A DNA stretch of 64,000 bases from Pectinatus haikarae (GTDB lineage Bacteria; Bacillota; Negativicutes; Selenomonadales; Selenomonadaceae). The notes beneath the pieces were generated by a model that was given only the letters and a program-made list of their open reading frames with translations, ran no database searches and was not told where the DNA came from. The position numbers were made by a program, and so were the translations under genes. The DNA is taken from the NCBI RefSeq assembly GCF_015732185.1, contig NZ_WIQM01000004.1, positions 124,001 to 188,000 on the forward strand, read 5' to 3'. Every line of letters begins with the position of its first letter. Positions within the stretch are counted from its first letter, which is position 1. Shown piece after piece: positions 1-8,590 of this stretch.

Positions 1-393
1 TATGATCCGGAGAAAAAGGTTGCATTTTCATTATATGCTGTTCATCGGATAAAGGGGCGTGTACTGAATTATATGGGCAGAGAATACGCCGGAGATAATA
101 AATGCTGCAGCCTGCATGATTTTTGGGATGATATGGTAGCGATAGCAGATATTACAGCAGATGTACAAGATCAAGCCGAAAAAAATTTTTTGACAGGACG
201 TATACAGGAAGTAATGCTTCGTCTGCCGCCTAAAGAAAGGACGGTTCTTGATGGCGTTTATTTGAAAGATAAGGCACCACAAGAATTGGCTGATACAATG
301 CAGGTAAGTTTATCTCATGTTTATCGCCTGCAGAAAACAGCAGTGCGCCGTTTGCGCGGAATGATGGCCAAATTTATGCAGCATTGGAATTGA
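1..393 (+). CDS. Sigma-70 family RNA polymerase sigma factor, 3' part
   Basis: The reading frame is open from base 1, so the gene begins outside the window; an internal ATG at 73 is not the real start. The first residues (YDPEKKVAFSLYAVHRIKG) are typical of the end of sigma region 2, where a 'FDP-F-sYA-RirG' pattern contacts the -10 element. The C-terminal part, with LPPKERTVLDGVYL followed by ELADTMQVSLSHVYRLQ, is a region 4 helix-turn-helix that reads the -35 element. The region 2 pattern resembles FliA/SigB-type alternative factors more than ECF factors, but the N-terminus is missing, so the subgroup and regulon cannot be named. Confidence 0.82.
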   Translation, partial: YDPEKKVAFSLYAVHRIKGRVLNYMGREYAGDNKCCSLHDFWDDMVAIADITADVQDQAEKNFLTGRIQEVMLRLPPKERTVLDGVYLKDKAPQELADTMQVSLSHVYRLQKTAVRRLRGMMAKFMQHWN

Positions 394-572
394 ATAAATA
401 TCATATAAAATTAAATAGGTGAGCAATATGTAAGCAATACGTCGTTTGTTGTTATAAAAGCTGTTTAAAAAAGGAATAAGCCTGAATAGAAGCGAATTTA
501 ATCTAAAATGACATGCGGAAAAATTTTCTGGAAATGGATTTTAATAATAGCATGGATAGGAGGGACAGCTTT

Positions 573-1136
573 ATGGCAAAAGTTGACAATGTGATGAAGG
601 ACCATGTCACTGCAGCCAGAAAATGGTTGGGAAAAGCGGAAAATTCCTTGGAAAATAAGAATAATATACGCGGCGATTTGCATATTATGCTGGCAGAAGC
701 GGAAATAAAACGCGCCAGAGAAAAAATGACGGAGTTTGCTAAACCGTTTTGGCGAAAATATATAATACCTTTATCTGCAGGTGTTTTACTTTTGGCTGCA
801 GGCAGTTATCAGCTGACTGTAGTACAAGATAGAGCTGCTGCGGTAAAACCTGTGCCGCCTATTGTCGTTGCAGCAGAAAAACAGGAGGAGAACACTGTAA
901 CTGCAGTACAGACACCTCCGCCAGAATCTATAAAAGAAATAGCAGGTAATGAGCCCGCTGCTATTAGCCCTATTGTGCAGCAGCCTGCCGCAGAAAAAGA
1001 AATAAAAGAATCTGCCGTAAAAAAAGATCATGAAGAAATAGTTCCTAAAAAAGAGGATACAGAGAAGGCAATACAGGCACCTTCTAAAAAAATGCAGCAA
1101 TTGATGCACACAGCAAAGAGTACTTTGCAGGAATAA
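573..1136 (+). CDS. Unrecognised single-pass membrane protein upstream of bamA
   Basis: A 187-residue protein that I do not recognise. The start at ATG 573 is set by a perfect AGGAGG at 558-563; an in-frame ATG at 513 has no ribosome-binding site. Residues 1-60 are charged and probably helical, residues about 63-84 (IIPLSAGVLLLAAGSYQL) form one membrane helix, and the rest is a Pro/Glu/Lys/Ala-rich, low-complexity tail. The shape fits an inner-membrane anchor with an extended periplasmic linker. It ends 32 bases before bamA and is probably co-transcribed, which suggests an envelope role. That role is inference from position only. Confidence 0.7.
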   Translation: MAKVDNVMKDHVTAARKWLGKAENSLENKNNIRGDLHIMLAEAEIKRAREKMTEFAKPFWRKYIIPLSAGVLLLAAGSYQLTVVQDRAAAVKPVPPIVVAAEKQEENTVTAVQTPPPESIKEIAGNEPAAISPIVQQPAAEKEIKESAVKKDHEEIVPKKEDTEKAIQAPSKKMQQLMHTAKSTLQE

Positions 1137-1168
1137 TAAAAATTTAAAAAATTCAGGAGGTAATTTAT

Positions 1169-3145
1169 TTGAATAGAAAAAAGGGTCGTTTGTTAGCCTG
1201 TGCTTTGGCAGTAGCCGTTACTAATTTTGCTTTTGTAAAAGCACCTGTTGTATATGCGCAGGATGATGGTGAAGTCTATACAACCGCTGATGAAGGTACG
1301 ACGAGCGGACAGCAATTGGCAGTAACTGATAGAGCAGAAACAAGTCAGGATACTGGAGCTTCTCCGACAGCAGATGAAGAAACGCTTCATTCTGAGGCGC
1401 CGTCTGGAGCGGAAAGCAGTAATAAAATAAAACCTATTGATATTTGGAAGCAGCAGCGTCCTTCCGAAGACGATCTGACAAAAACAGAAAATCAATATGA
1501 CGGGCAAATTGTGGTCAGTGTTGATGTAACAGGTTTGGAAACATTACCGGCATCAACTGTATCAAATGTTGTGAAAATAAAAGCGGGCGATACCTTTAAG
1601 GGCAGCAATGTAGAAGCAGATCGTCAGGCTATTTATGAAACGGGATTATTTTATGATAATTTTCCTACATATGAAGTAGTGCCTGAAGGAGTAAAAATAA
1701 CATACCACGTTATGGAAAATCCCGTTCTTCATAAAGTGAACATATCCGGCAACAAAGAACTTCCCGAGGATAAAATAAGATCTATGCTGACTGTGAAAGA
1801 AGGGGAGCTTTTAAACAGCAAAACGCTGAGCGATGATATAGCCAATATAGAAGCAGCATATAGAAAAGAAGGATATATTCTTGCGAAGATCGATGACATG
1901 TCAATAAATGAAGATGGCGTATTGAATCTGAAATTTAATGAAGGTGTGCTTGAGGGATATTCTGTAAAGGGCAATGATAAGACAAAGGAAAAAGTCATAA
2001 CGCGAGAAATGCGTATGAAACCGGGGGACACATTTAATGCAAAACTTGCAAAACGCAGCATGCAGCGTATCTATAATTTGGGCTTTTTTGAAGATGTGAA
2101 TATGAAATTGCTGCCCGGTAAAAACCCCAATGGCGTTATAATAGAAACTACAGTTGTAGAAAAACGGACGGGTTCCTTTGGTGTAGGTGCAGGCTATAGC
2201 AACAGTGATGGTGTAATAGGGATGATCAGTTTGAGCGACAGTAATTTTCGGGGGACAGGCGATGCGGCAAAACTGACCTATGAATTTGGCGGTAATGATG
2301 ATGATGATCATGGTATTTCTTTTAGTTATCGTCATCCTTGGCTTGATTCGAAAGAAACATCAATGACACTGCGCTTATATGATCGGACCTATGAATATTA
2401 TGATTATAATACGGACGGACATGAGATAGAAGGCTATAACCGCAATTACAAAGGCGGGGAAATAACTTTTGGCCGCCCGGTAAATGAATATACAACGAAT
2501 TTTATAACGTTAAAGAACAGGCAGGATGAATATAAAGGTCATGAGGAAGGTGATTATGATCGAAGTAATGAAACTGCATGGCTGGACAGCAATTTTGGTA
2601 CTACACGCAGCATAATCCTTACTCATTCACTTGACACCAGAGACAATGTTTACAATCCGACACAGGGCAGTACCTACAGTATAGCTGCGGAATTTGCCGG
2701 TATGGGCGGCGATTTCAATTATAACAAGTATATGTTTAACAGCCAGCGATTCTATAACTTGGGGCATTCACATGTTTTAGCGCTGCGTCTTGACGGTGGA
2801 TATTCGGATAATGATCTGCCTGAAGCCGGACAGTTTCAGATTGGCGGACAAGGTTCTCTGCGCGGGTACAAAGATGATCAGTTCAAGGGGAATAACATGA
2901 TTTCCGGCTCTGTCGAATATAGATTTCCGGTAGTGACAAAAGTACAGGGAGCACTTTTTTTTGATATGGGCGACGCATGGAGCGGAAAGAATTGGCAATG
3001 GCAGTCTATAGAAGATTCTTTCAGCCTTCATCATAGTTACGGCATCGGCATTCAAATCGAAACACCTGTTGGTCCTCTTCGCCTTGACTATGGTATAGGT
3101 GAAGATGGAGGAAGAACAAATTTCTCTGTGGGCGGAACGTTTTAA
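1169..3145 (+). CDS. bamA: BamA/Omp85 outer-membrane protein assembly factor
   Basis: 658 residues. BamA inserts beta-barrel proteins into the outer membrane. TTG start at 1169 with AGGAGG at 1155-1160. A signal peptide (MNRKKGRLLACALAVAVTNF..., ending near VYA) is followed by an acidic low-complexity stretch. Three POTRA repeats then cover roughly residues 110-340; the second contains VHKVNISGNKELP-like sequence and the third ends in VVEKRTG. The C-terminal half is a beta-barrel with the conserved loop-6 motif seen as GSLRGYKDD and a terminal Phe (NFSVGGTF), the usual barrel-closing signal. E. coli BamA has five POTRA domains, so this is a short-periplasmic version. It heads the envelope cluster, and the next gene starts 21 bases downstream. 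Confidence 0.95.
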   Translation: MNRKKGRLLACALAVAVTNFAFVKAPVVYAQDDGEVYTTADEGTTSGQQLAVTDRAETSQDTGASPTADEETLHSEAPSGAESSNKIKPIDIWKQQRPSEDDLTKTENQYDGQIVVSVDVTGLETLPASTVSNVVKIKAGDTFKGSNVEADRQAIYETGLFYDNFPTYEVVPEGVKITYHVMENPVLHKVNISGNKELPEDKIRSMLTVKEGELLNSKTLSDDIANIEAAYRKEGYILAKIDDMSINEDGVLNLKFNEGVLEGYSVKGNDKTKEKVITREMRMKPGDTFNAKLAKRSMQRIYNLGFFEDVNMKLLPGKNPNGVIIETTVVEKRTGSFGVGAGYSNSDGVIGMISLSDSNFRGTGDAAKLTYEFGGNDDDDHGISFSYRHPWLDSKETSMTLRLYDRTYEYYDYNTDGHEIEGYNRNYKGGEITFGRPVNEYTTNFITLKNRQDEYKGHEEGDYDRSNETAWLDSNFGTTRSIILTHSLDTRDNVYNPTQGSTYSIAAEFAGMGGDFNYNKYMFNSQRFYNLGHSHVLALRLDGGYSDNDLPEAGQFQIGGQGSLRGYKDDQFKGNNMISGSVEYRFPVVTKVQGALFFDMGDAWSGKNWQWQSIEDSFSLHHSYGIGIQIETPVGPLRLDYGIGEDGGRTNFSVGGTF

Positions 3146-3166
3146 AAAGGTTTAAAAGGCAGTATT

Positions 3167-4465
3167 ATGAAATTTAGAAGAATATTTGTGCTTTTGCCGG
3201 TATGTGTATTTTTATTCGGATTTCACGCTGCCAATGCAGCAATAGCAAATGATGATAATATTGCTGTTGATGTCGTGTCGGCCGGCCCGCTGCCAACAAT
3301 GATTAAAAATAGGATGCAGGCCAGTGTTTCAGTGATTGCAGGTCAGCTAATGGATGGCAGAAGCATGGATGAAATCGATACAGGGAAAGTGCAATATCAA
3401 ACAATAATAAAAGATGTATTTGATAAAATACTTATAGGTTATACTGTTAGTGATGTTTTTATATCATCTGTGAATGAAACTGTGAACGTAAAAGTCAGTC
3501 TGCTGCCGTGGAATGACACTATTAAGGATGTCGATGTACAGGTGGCAACGGACGGTGTCTCACCGGAAATCGCTGCTCTGGCGCTGAATGATATACAAGG
3601 ACTGCATGAGCTGTTTTCGGAAAACTTATGCGGGCTTCCTGTAGATGCGGTCGATTGGAGCAATGGCGTTTTAAAACATAGTTTAAATGATTTTATGGAA
3701 AAGAGGCTGCCTGAATTCAGGGCAGATTTTGAGATGAGAACTGGGGAAGTTACAGGTGTAACAGTAACTATTTATCCGCGGATGCCGGTAGTACGAAATA
3801 TTGACCTGGCGATGAGATCAGATACAGTTCCCAATCTTTATCTGCTGCAGGAAAGAAGTTTTTTTCAGACACAGACCAATATACTTTTAGGTGTTCCGGT
3901 AGCTTTTGTAAACAGGCATAAAGATTATTTTGCGAAAAGGCTGGGTGAAGCTTTAGATCGCAGAACGTCATTTTCACTGCTGGCTATACATACACAAGTG
4001 GAAATAAGACCGGATGAGCAAACTATGATAAATAGTTATTCTGATACGGCGAAATATAATATAAATATTGAGGGATGGGCTGACTTTGGGCGTGCCAATA
4101 ACGGTGAAAGCATGACCTATAAACTTCATGCCGGCAGTTTTATAACGCCTAAAAATGAATTTTTTACCCAGATCTTTTTTAAACCACAGGAAGCTGATTT
4201 GGACTGGGCCGCAGGATACTATTATCATTTTGACAACAGATGGCGTGTCGGCGGGCGGTACTTTTTTGATAATAATTATTGGAGCATTGATACGCAACGA
4301 ATATTCAACAGAAAATGGTCGGCTCGGTTTGACTATGCTCCGTCACAGGATTTTTGGGAGGGTGCAGTAAGATATAATGTACATGACTTTGTCAGCCTGG
4401 AATATGTCTGGCAGCAGTCCGATCATAAAGAAGACAAGTGGCTGAGATTGATAGGGCATTTTTGA
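3167..4465 (+). CDS. Putative outer-membrane protein with small C-terminal beta-barrel, family not recognised
   Basis: 432 residues, directly after bamA. An N-terminal signal peptide (MKFRRIFVLLPVCVFLFGFHAANAA) is followed by about 260 residues of alternating strand and helix. These contain two stretches that could be POTRA-like, for example VSDVFISSVNETVNVKV and MPVVRNIDLAMRS. The last ~140 residues alternate aromatic and polar residues in amphipathic strands (GWADFGRA, YYYHFDNRWRVGGRYFF, WSARFDYAP) and end in Phe (RLIGHF), as barrel proteins recognised by BamA do. A soluble periplasmic region plus a small barrel anchored in the outer membrane is my reading. I do not recognise a named family, and there is no catalytic motif. 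Confidence 0.6.
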   Translation: MKFRRIFVLLPVCVFLFGFHAANAAIANDDNIAVDVVSAGPLPTMIKNRMQASVSVIAGQLMDGRSMDEIDTGKVQYQTIIKDVFDKILIGYTVSDVFISSVNETVNVKVSLLPWNDTIKDVDVQVATDGVSPEIAALALNDIQGLHELFSENLCGLPVDAVDWSNGVLKHSLNDFMEKRLPEFRADFEMRTGEVTGVTVTIYPRMPVVRNIDLAMRSDTVPNLYLLQERSFFQTQTNILLGVPVAFVNRHKDYFAKRLGEALDRRTSFSLLAIHTQVEIRPDEQTMINSYSDTAKYNINIEGWADFGRANNGESMTYKLHAGSFITPKNEFFTQIFFKPQEADLDWAAGYYYHFDNRWRVGGRYFFDNNYWSIDTQRIFNRKWSARFDYAPSQDFWEGAVRYNVHDFVSLEYVWQQSDHKEDKWLRLIGHF

Positions 4466-4473
4466 CTGTCTGC

Positions 4474-4502
4474 TTGAATAAAAAAGCTTTGTTTGCTATA
4501 AT
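4474..4502 (+). promoter_or_regulatory. Candidate sigma-A promoter for the ompH-lpx segment
   Basis: TTGAAT at 4474-4479, a 17-base spacer, then TATAAT at 4497-4502 preceded by TGC (extended -10). It lies between the putative outer-membrane gene and the first ompH gene, about 50 bases before the start codon. It would let the OmpH/Lpx genes be transcribed separately from bamA. Seen by consensus only; no transcript data. Confidence 0.7.
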
Positions 4503-4551
4503 GATTCTGTTCTAAAGGATATATAATATGCTTAAATAAAGGGAGAATAGT

Positions 4552-5028
4552 TTGATGATCAATTTTGAGAAGAAACAGATAAAAATTATAAGCTTTGTTA
4601 TTGCTGCAGTATTTGTACTTAGTATTGTGGCTATTGGTATATCGCAATATGACACGGGAATGGCTTCGGCAGCATCTTCCTCTAATGTAGGGGTTGTCGA
4701 TTACCGTCAGCTTGTCTCAAGTTCACCACAGTTAGCACAAGCACGCCAGCAGATGCAGGATGAACAAAAAAAGGCAGAAGATGATTTCAACAGCAAAACG
4801 GCAAATATGAGTGATCAGGAAAAAAGTGACTATGCCAATACGGTGAGAGAAGATATGCTTAAAAAGCAGAAAGAATTGCTGGACCCGATTGTAGAAACAG
4901 TAAAGGCTAACGTGCAGTCAATTGCAGATGCAAAGGGATTAGCTGTTGTACTGGATAAAAATAGTGTCATTTACGGCGGACAGGATATAACACAGGATGT
5001 TATGAGCAAGATGAAAAAACAACAGTAA
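4552..5028 (+). CDS. OmpH/Skp-family periplasmic chaperone, copy 1
   Basis: 158 residues. Skp-type proteins hold unfolded outer-membrane proteins in the periplasm and deliver them to the Bam complex. TTG start at 4552 (the next codon is ATG) behind GGGAG at 4541-4545. A hydrophobic signal segment (IISFVIAAVFVLSIVAIGI) ends near ASAAS. The OmpH pattern follows: VGVVDYRQLVSSSPQLAQAR, a Gln/Lys/Glu-rich coiled-coil tentacle region (about residues 55-115), then a return strand GLAVVLDKNSVIYGGQDIT. It is the first of three tandem OmpH-like genes between bamA and lpxD; an ompH-lpxD order is also common in proteobacteria. Confidence 0.88.
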   Translation: MMINFEKKQIKIISFVIAAVFVLSIVAIGISQYDTGMASAASSSNVGVVDYRQLVSSSPQLAQARQQMQDEQKKAEDDFNSKTANMSDQEKSDYANTVREDMLKKQKELLDPIVETVKANVQSIADAKGLAVVLDKNSVIYGGQDITQDVMSKMKKQQ

Positions 5029-5091
5029 TTTTATTGAAAATCGCTGCTGTTGCAGGAATCTTAGCCATGCTTTGGGGAGGTGGGATGTTTT

Positions 5092-6138
5092 ATGGATAAG
5101 CGGCCGTCAAAAAGAGGCAGAAACGCTGCTGTCGGCGCAGTTGTACTTATTGCTGTCCTGATATCGGCTTTTTTTGCTGTAAAGTATTTTTCAAGGCCGA
5201 TTGCTGACAAGCCCTCTTCAAATTACAGTGCTGGAGTAATAAGACTTAGTGAAGTTATTAAACTGCATCCCCGTTACAATGATTTGCGCAAACTTTACGA
5301 TGAAAGGACAGCTATTGCCGCAGAAATAAGTAAGCAGCCCGGAAATATTCCGCAAGAGAAATCAGACAATGAAACAGCAGAGGCTTTTTCTAATCTTGCA
5401 CAACAGAAAGATGATATGGGCATACGTATTGTTGATAGGAAACTGCAGGATGAACTGGTGGCAAGGGAAAAAAGTTTGCGTGCGCAGGTAGCTGACCCAA
5501 AATCGGCAGAGATGAAAACGGAAAATGATAAATATGAAAATGCAATCTTCAATTGTTCCTTAAAACTGGATAATGCGGAAAATTTGCGACTTACTCCCGA
5601 TGAAATAGATAATCTTCAGAAGGAAATTATGAGGCTGAAAAAAGAACGTTCTGCAAAGGTTCGGGCTGTCTCAGAAAAATATGAAAGTTATATTCAAAAG
5701 GAACTGGGAAAATATTACAGCGATCGTCTTAATCATTTTAAAGGTACCTTGACAGAAAGAGATGCTGATAATCTGGCTAAAGCCGATTCGCAAAAAGCAG
5801 CTTTCGAAAATGCGAGAGAAGAGATGATAAAAAGGCAGAATGATGAAATGACCGATCGCAGAAAAACATATTTAGCCTTATTAAAAGCATTTGATAATAA
5901 GAATAGTGAGATAAATGCATTGAGAGAAATTATGATCAATGATATTGCTGCGAAAGCATCGAAATTTGCTGTTATGTATCATTTGGATATCATTTATGCC
6001 GATCAACAGCAAATATCAAATGATACATTTTTGACAAAGGATGGATGGGACAGTCTTTTCAGTGACCAAATAGTGACAACATCGTCTGTGCTGGATATTA
6101 CAGACGATGTCCTAAAACAAATGCAGAATGCCGGTTAA
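5092..6138 (+). CDS. OmpH/Skp-like protein, long form with membrane anchor, copy 2
   Basis: 348 residues from ATG 5092, 11 bases after GGAGG at 5076-5080; an upstream GTG at 5080 lies inside that ribosome-binding site and is not used here. A single N-terminal hydrophobic segment (AVGAVVLIAVLISAFFAVKYF) without an obvious cleavage site suggests an anchored protein. It then has the OmpH start (AGVIRLSEVIKLHPRYNDL), a charged coiled-coil region about 200 residues long, and the family ending (VLDITDDVLKQM) shared with its two neighbours. It is about twice the usual Skp length because the coiled coil is expanded. A chaperone role is inferred from family and position. Confidence 0.78.
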   Translation: MDKRPSKRGRNAAVGAVVLIAVLISAFFAVKYFSRPIADKPSSNYSAGVIRLSEVIKLHPRYNDLRKLYDERTAIAAEISKQPGNIPQEKSDNETAEAFSNLAQQKDDMGIRIVDRKLQDELVAREKSLRAQVADPKSAEMKTENDKYENAIFNCSLKLDNAENLRLTPDEIDNLQKEIMRLKKERSAKVRAVSEKYESYIQKELGKYYSDRLNHFKGTLTERDADNLAKADSQKAAFENAREEMIKRQNDEMTDRRKTYLALLKAFDNKNSEINALREIMINDIAAKASKFAVMYHLDIIYADQQQISNDTFLTKDGWDSLFSDQIVTTSSVLDITDDVLKQMQNAG

Positions 6139-6160
6139 ACAGGCAGGGAGGAATAAGATT

Positions 6161-6646
6161 TTGAATCAAAAAATGAAATATATTTTGATGGTATCGCTGT
6201 TGATTATAGGAATTAGTGTATTATTGGGAGGGTGTTCCAATAAAGCTAAAATAGGTTATATAGATATAAGTCGAGTTGCTGCGGAAAGTCCTCAGCTGAA
6301 AGTATTGAACGACAATTTTGAGAAAGAGTATAAACCTTTTACTGAACAGATGGAAGACTTGTCTAAAAAACAAGACAGCATGTCTAAGGAGGATTATACA
6401 AAGGCAGTACAGGATCTTCAACGCAAAGTTTATGGAGTGCAGCAGAAATACAATGCTCAGAGACAAGCGCTTATAGATAAAATTTTGGAACAGATTTCCA
6501 AGGAAAAAGGATTGTCTGCGGTAACTATTAAATCATCAGCCGGTATTGATCCGACAGCCCCGGAAGAAAATGCGGCCAGTGTGGATGGAGTCGTTGTACA
6601 GGGTGGTATTGATGTAACAGATGAAGTTATTCAAAAGTTGCAGTGA
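6161..6646 (+). CDS. OmpH/Skp-like lipoprotein, copy 3
   Basis: 161 residues. TTG start at 6161, nine bases after GGGAGG at 6146-6151; an ATG at 6128 is in frame but overlaps the previous gene and has no ribosome-binding site. The N-terminus is a lipoprotein signal with lipobox LGGC (SVLLGGCSNK), so the protein is expected to be lipid-anchored. The mature part has the OmpH pattern IGYIDISRVAAESPQLKVL, a coiled coil with many Gln and Lys (about residues 65-115), and a return strand ending in DVTDEVIQKL. Typical Skp is soluble, so a lipid-anchored version is unusual. lpxD starts 13 bases downstream. Confidence 0.82.
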   Translation: MNQKMKYILMVSLLIIGISVLLGGCSNKAKIGYIDISRVAAESPQLKVLNDNFEKEYKPFTEQMEDLSKKQDSMSKEDYTKAVQDLQRKVYGVQQKYNAQRQALIDKILEQISKEKGLSAVTIKSSAGIDPTAPEENAASVDGVVVQGGIDVTDEVIQKLQ

Positions 6647-6659
6647 GGAGTATTCAGCT

Positions 6660-7673
6660 ATGGAAAAAACATTAGGTGAGCTGGCTCAAATCATTGACGG
6701 ACGACTGGCCGGTGAGGCGACAATTATGATCAGGGGAGTTGCGGGCATTGCGGCAGCAGCTCAAGGAGATATCACATTTGCTGTTGATGGGCATATTGAA
6801 GAGGCTGAAAAATGCGGTGCATCTGCCGTAATTATTCCTAATACCGTAGATAATTTTTCTCTGCCGGCTATTTTTGTGGATAATCCCCGGGAAGTATTTA
6901 TAAAGCTCGTAAAGCTTTTTACTCCACCGTTGGCAATAAAACGCAAAATAAGTGATAAAGCCTCGATAGGTAATAACGTTGTAATCGGCAAAAATGTGGC
7001 CATTATGCCATTTGCAGTTGTTGATGATAATGCAGTTGTCGGCGATAATGTGATATTATACCCACATGTTTATGTTGGACAATACGCAAGAATTGGCAAG
7101 GGCAGCATGTTGTATTCAAGCGTTACAGTGCGCGAATTTTGCGAAGTCGGTGAAAATGTGATAATTCACAGTTCAGCCGTAGTCGGTTCTGACGGTTTCG
7201 GTTTTGTCACTAAAAACGGTAAACATATAAAAGTTCCTCAGGTGGGAAACGTAGTTATAGAAGATGATGTTGAAATAGGAGCACATGCGGCAGTAGATCG
7301 TGCTGCAATGGGGTCTACTTATATTCGCAGGGGAACAAAAATTGATAATCTTGTACATATTGGGCATAGCTGCGACATCGGCGAAAATACTTTGATTGTT
7401 GCTCAAACAGGTATATCCGGTTCCACAAAGGTGGGAAGAAATGTGACCTTTGGTGGACAAGCGGGTATAGTAGGACATATTAATATTGGTGCCGATTCGA
7501 TATTCGCAGCACGGTCCGGTGTTATAAATGATACACCTGAAGGTGTTTTTTACGCAGGTTTTCCGGCCAGGCCCCATCAGGAATGGCTGAGGATCACAGC
7601 TGCTTCATCGCATTTGCCGGAGTTGCTGAAAAAAATGAAAAAGATGCAGCGTGATTCAGGGAATGATAATTGA
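6660..7673 (+). CDS. lpxD: UDP-3-O-acylglucosamine N-acyltransferase LpxD
   Basis: 337 residues from ATG 6660 behind GAGGAG at 6645-6650. LpxD adds the second, N-linked acyl chain to UDP-3-O-acyl-glucosamine, step three of lipid A synthesis. Residues 1-95 are the uridine-binding domain (ITFAVDGHIEEAEKCGASAVII). The rest is a left-handed beta-helix of hexapeptide repeats (IGNNVVIGKNVAIMP, VVGDNVILYPHVYVG), then a C-terminal helix. NLVHIGHSCDIG carries the catalytic-type His of the family. Length and motifs are normal. A terminator follows at 7784-7809, so this gene probably ends one transcript. Confidence 0.96.
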   Translation: MEKTLGELAQIIDGRLAGEATIMIRGVAGIAAAAQGDITFAVDGHIEEAEKCGASAVIIPNTVDNFSLPAIFVDNPREVFIKLVKLFTPPLAIKRKISDKASIGNNVVIGKNVAIMPFAVVDDNAVVGDNVILYPHVYVGQYARIGKGSMLYSSVTVREFCEVGENVIIHSSAVVGSDGFGFVTKNGKHIKVPQVGNVVIEDDVEIGAHAAVDRAAMGSTYIRRGTKIDNLVHIGHSCDIGENTLIVAQTGISGSTKVGRNVTFGGQAGIVGHINIGADSIFAARSGVINDTPEGVFYAGFPARPHQEWLRITAASSHLPELLKKMKKMQRDSGNDN

Positions 7674-7783
7674 TGAAGTTTCATGTAAAGTAGTTTTGAC
7701 AAAAGTATGCTGTTTTTGGAAAGAGTATATACGTCAATCTGAATACGTGGCATAATATAATCGTTAAATAAAAATTTTGTATT

Positions 7784-7809
7784 AAAAAACGGCGCCAGCC
7801 GTTTTTTTT
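7784..7809 (+). terminator. Rho-independent terminator after lpxD
   Basis: AAAAAACGGC (7784-7793) pairs with GCCGTTTTTT (7798-7807) across the four-base loop GCCA, and the 3' arm runs into a T tract. It lies 111 bases after the lpxD stop. Confidence 0.85.
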
Positions 7810-7836
7810 GGTTAGTTATATTATAATAGATAATAT
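7808..7836 (+). promoter_or_regulatory. Weak candidate promoter for the YjbH-like gene
   Basis: TTGGTT at 7808-7813, 17 bases, TAATAT at 7831-7836, right after the lpxD terminator. Both hexamers deviate from consensus and the region is AT-rich, so chance matches are likely. Confidence 0.35.
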
Positions 7837-7861
7837 AAGAACAACTTGAAAGGATTATACC

Positions 7862-8491
7862 ATGCTGCGCAACATATATATGTCGGCTATTCTTGCTGCT
7901 GTGATTCTGTTTAAACTACCATGTGCTGAAATGGCTCCAACCACATATGGATCGACTGGTCTGATTGATATTCCTACTTCTGATATAGTAAGGACTGATC
8001 AAATGGAAGTGGGGTATTATAGTCTTGATAAAAAGAATTATGAAGTTTTTGCTCTTCCTTTAACGAAAAATATAGAAATAAGCGGTTCATTGCGCAATGA
8101 AGATAAAGAACATACCTTAAAAACCTTAAATGCCAAGGTTAATATCCGGCAGGAAAAAATTCTTAATCCCGGTATAGCCTTGGGTGTATATGATATGGCA
8201 AACAATGATAAAAGATCTGTCTATATTTCGGCTAGCAAGGCAGTGCCTTTTGGGCTGAGACTTACGGCGGGAGTCGGCACCAACTATTATAAAGATGGTT
8301 TTGTAGGGGTAGAAACAAGACTGATTCCGCTTTCAAAAGGAGGATCCTTTCCGGATATGTCATTAATGATAGAACATATCGATAAAAAAACATCATATGG
8401 TCTTCGTATGGCAACGGCGCGCGGATTGCAAATAACAGCGGGATGGCGTGATAAAGAGCCATTTTGGGGAATTACATATACAGTGCCGTAA
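7862..8491 (+). CDS. YjbH-like outer-membrane protein (putative)
   Basis: 209 residues with an N-terminal hydrophobic signal (IYMSAILAAVILFKLPCAEM). The mature part opens with PTTYGSTGLIDIPTSDIV, which resembles the start of YjbH-family barrel proteins linked to exopolysaccharide secretion. Short amphipathic strands follow (KNIEISGSLRN, SVYISASKAVPFGLRLTAGVG, YGLRMATARGLQITAGWRD), consistent with a small beta-barrel. It is much shorter than proteobacterial YjbH, so it would be one barrel module only. A terminator upstream separates it from lpxD, and lpxC starts 100 bases downstream. The function is not established. Confidence 0.6.
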   Translation: MLRNIYMSAILAAVILFKLPCAEMAPTTYGSTGLIDIPTSDIVRTDQMEVGYYSLDKKNYEVFALPLTKNIEISGSLRNEDKEHTLKTLNAKVNIRQEKILNPGIALGVYDMANNDKRSVYISASKAVPFGLRLTAGVGTNYYKDGFVGVETRLIPLSKGGSFPDMSLMIEHIDKKTSYGLRMATARGLQITAGWRDKEPFWGITYTVP

Positions 8492-8590
8492 TGCAGGTAA
8501 TAATACGGCGGCTGCGTCGTACCGCAAAAGGACTTGCAGGAAAAGCAGAAGTCCTGTAAAATATAATAATATCTAGCGGGAGGATTTTTA

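Noticed and set aside
7696-7730. TTGACA at 7696-7701 as a promoter for the YjbH-like gene
   Set aside because: No -10 box at 16-19 bases spacing, and the lpxD terminator would stop the transcript.
8529-8555. AGGACTT/AAGTCCT hairpin before lpxC as a terminator or riboswitch
   Set aside because: It has a seven-base stem with no T tract and no recognisable aptamer features.
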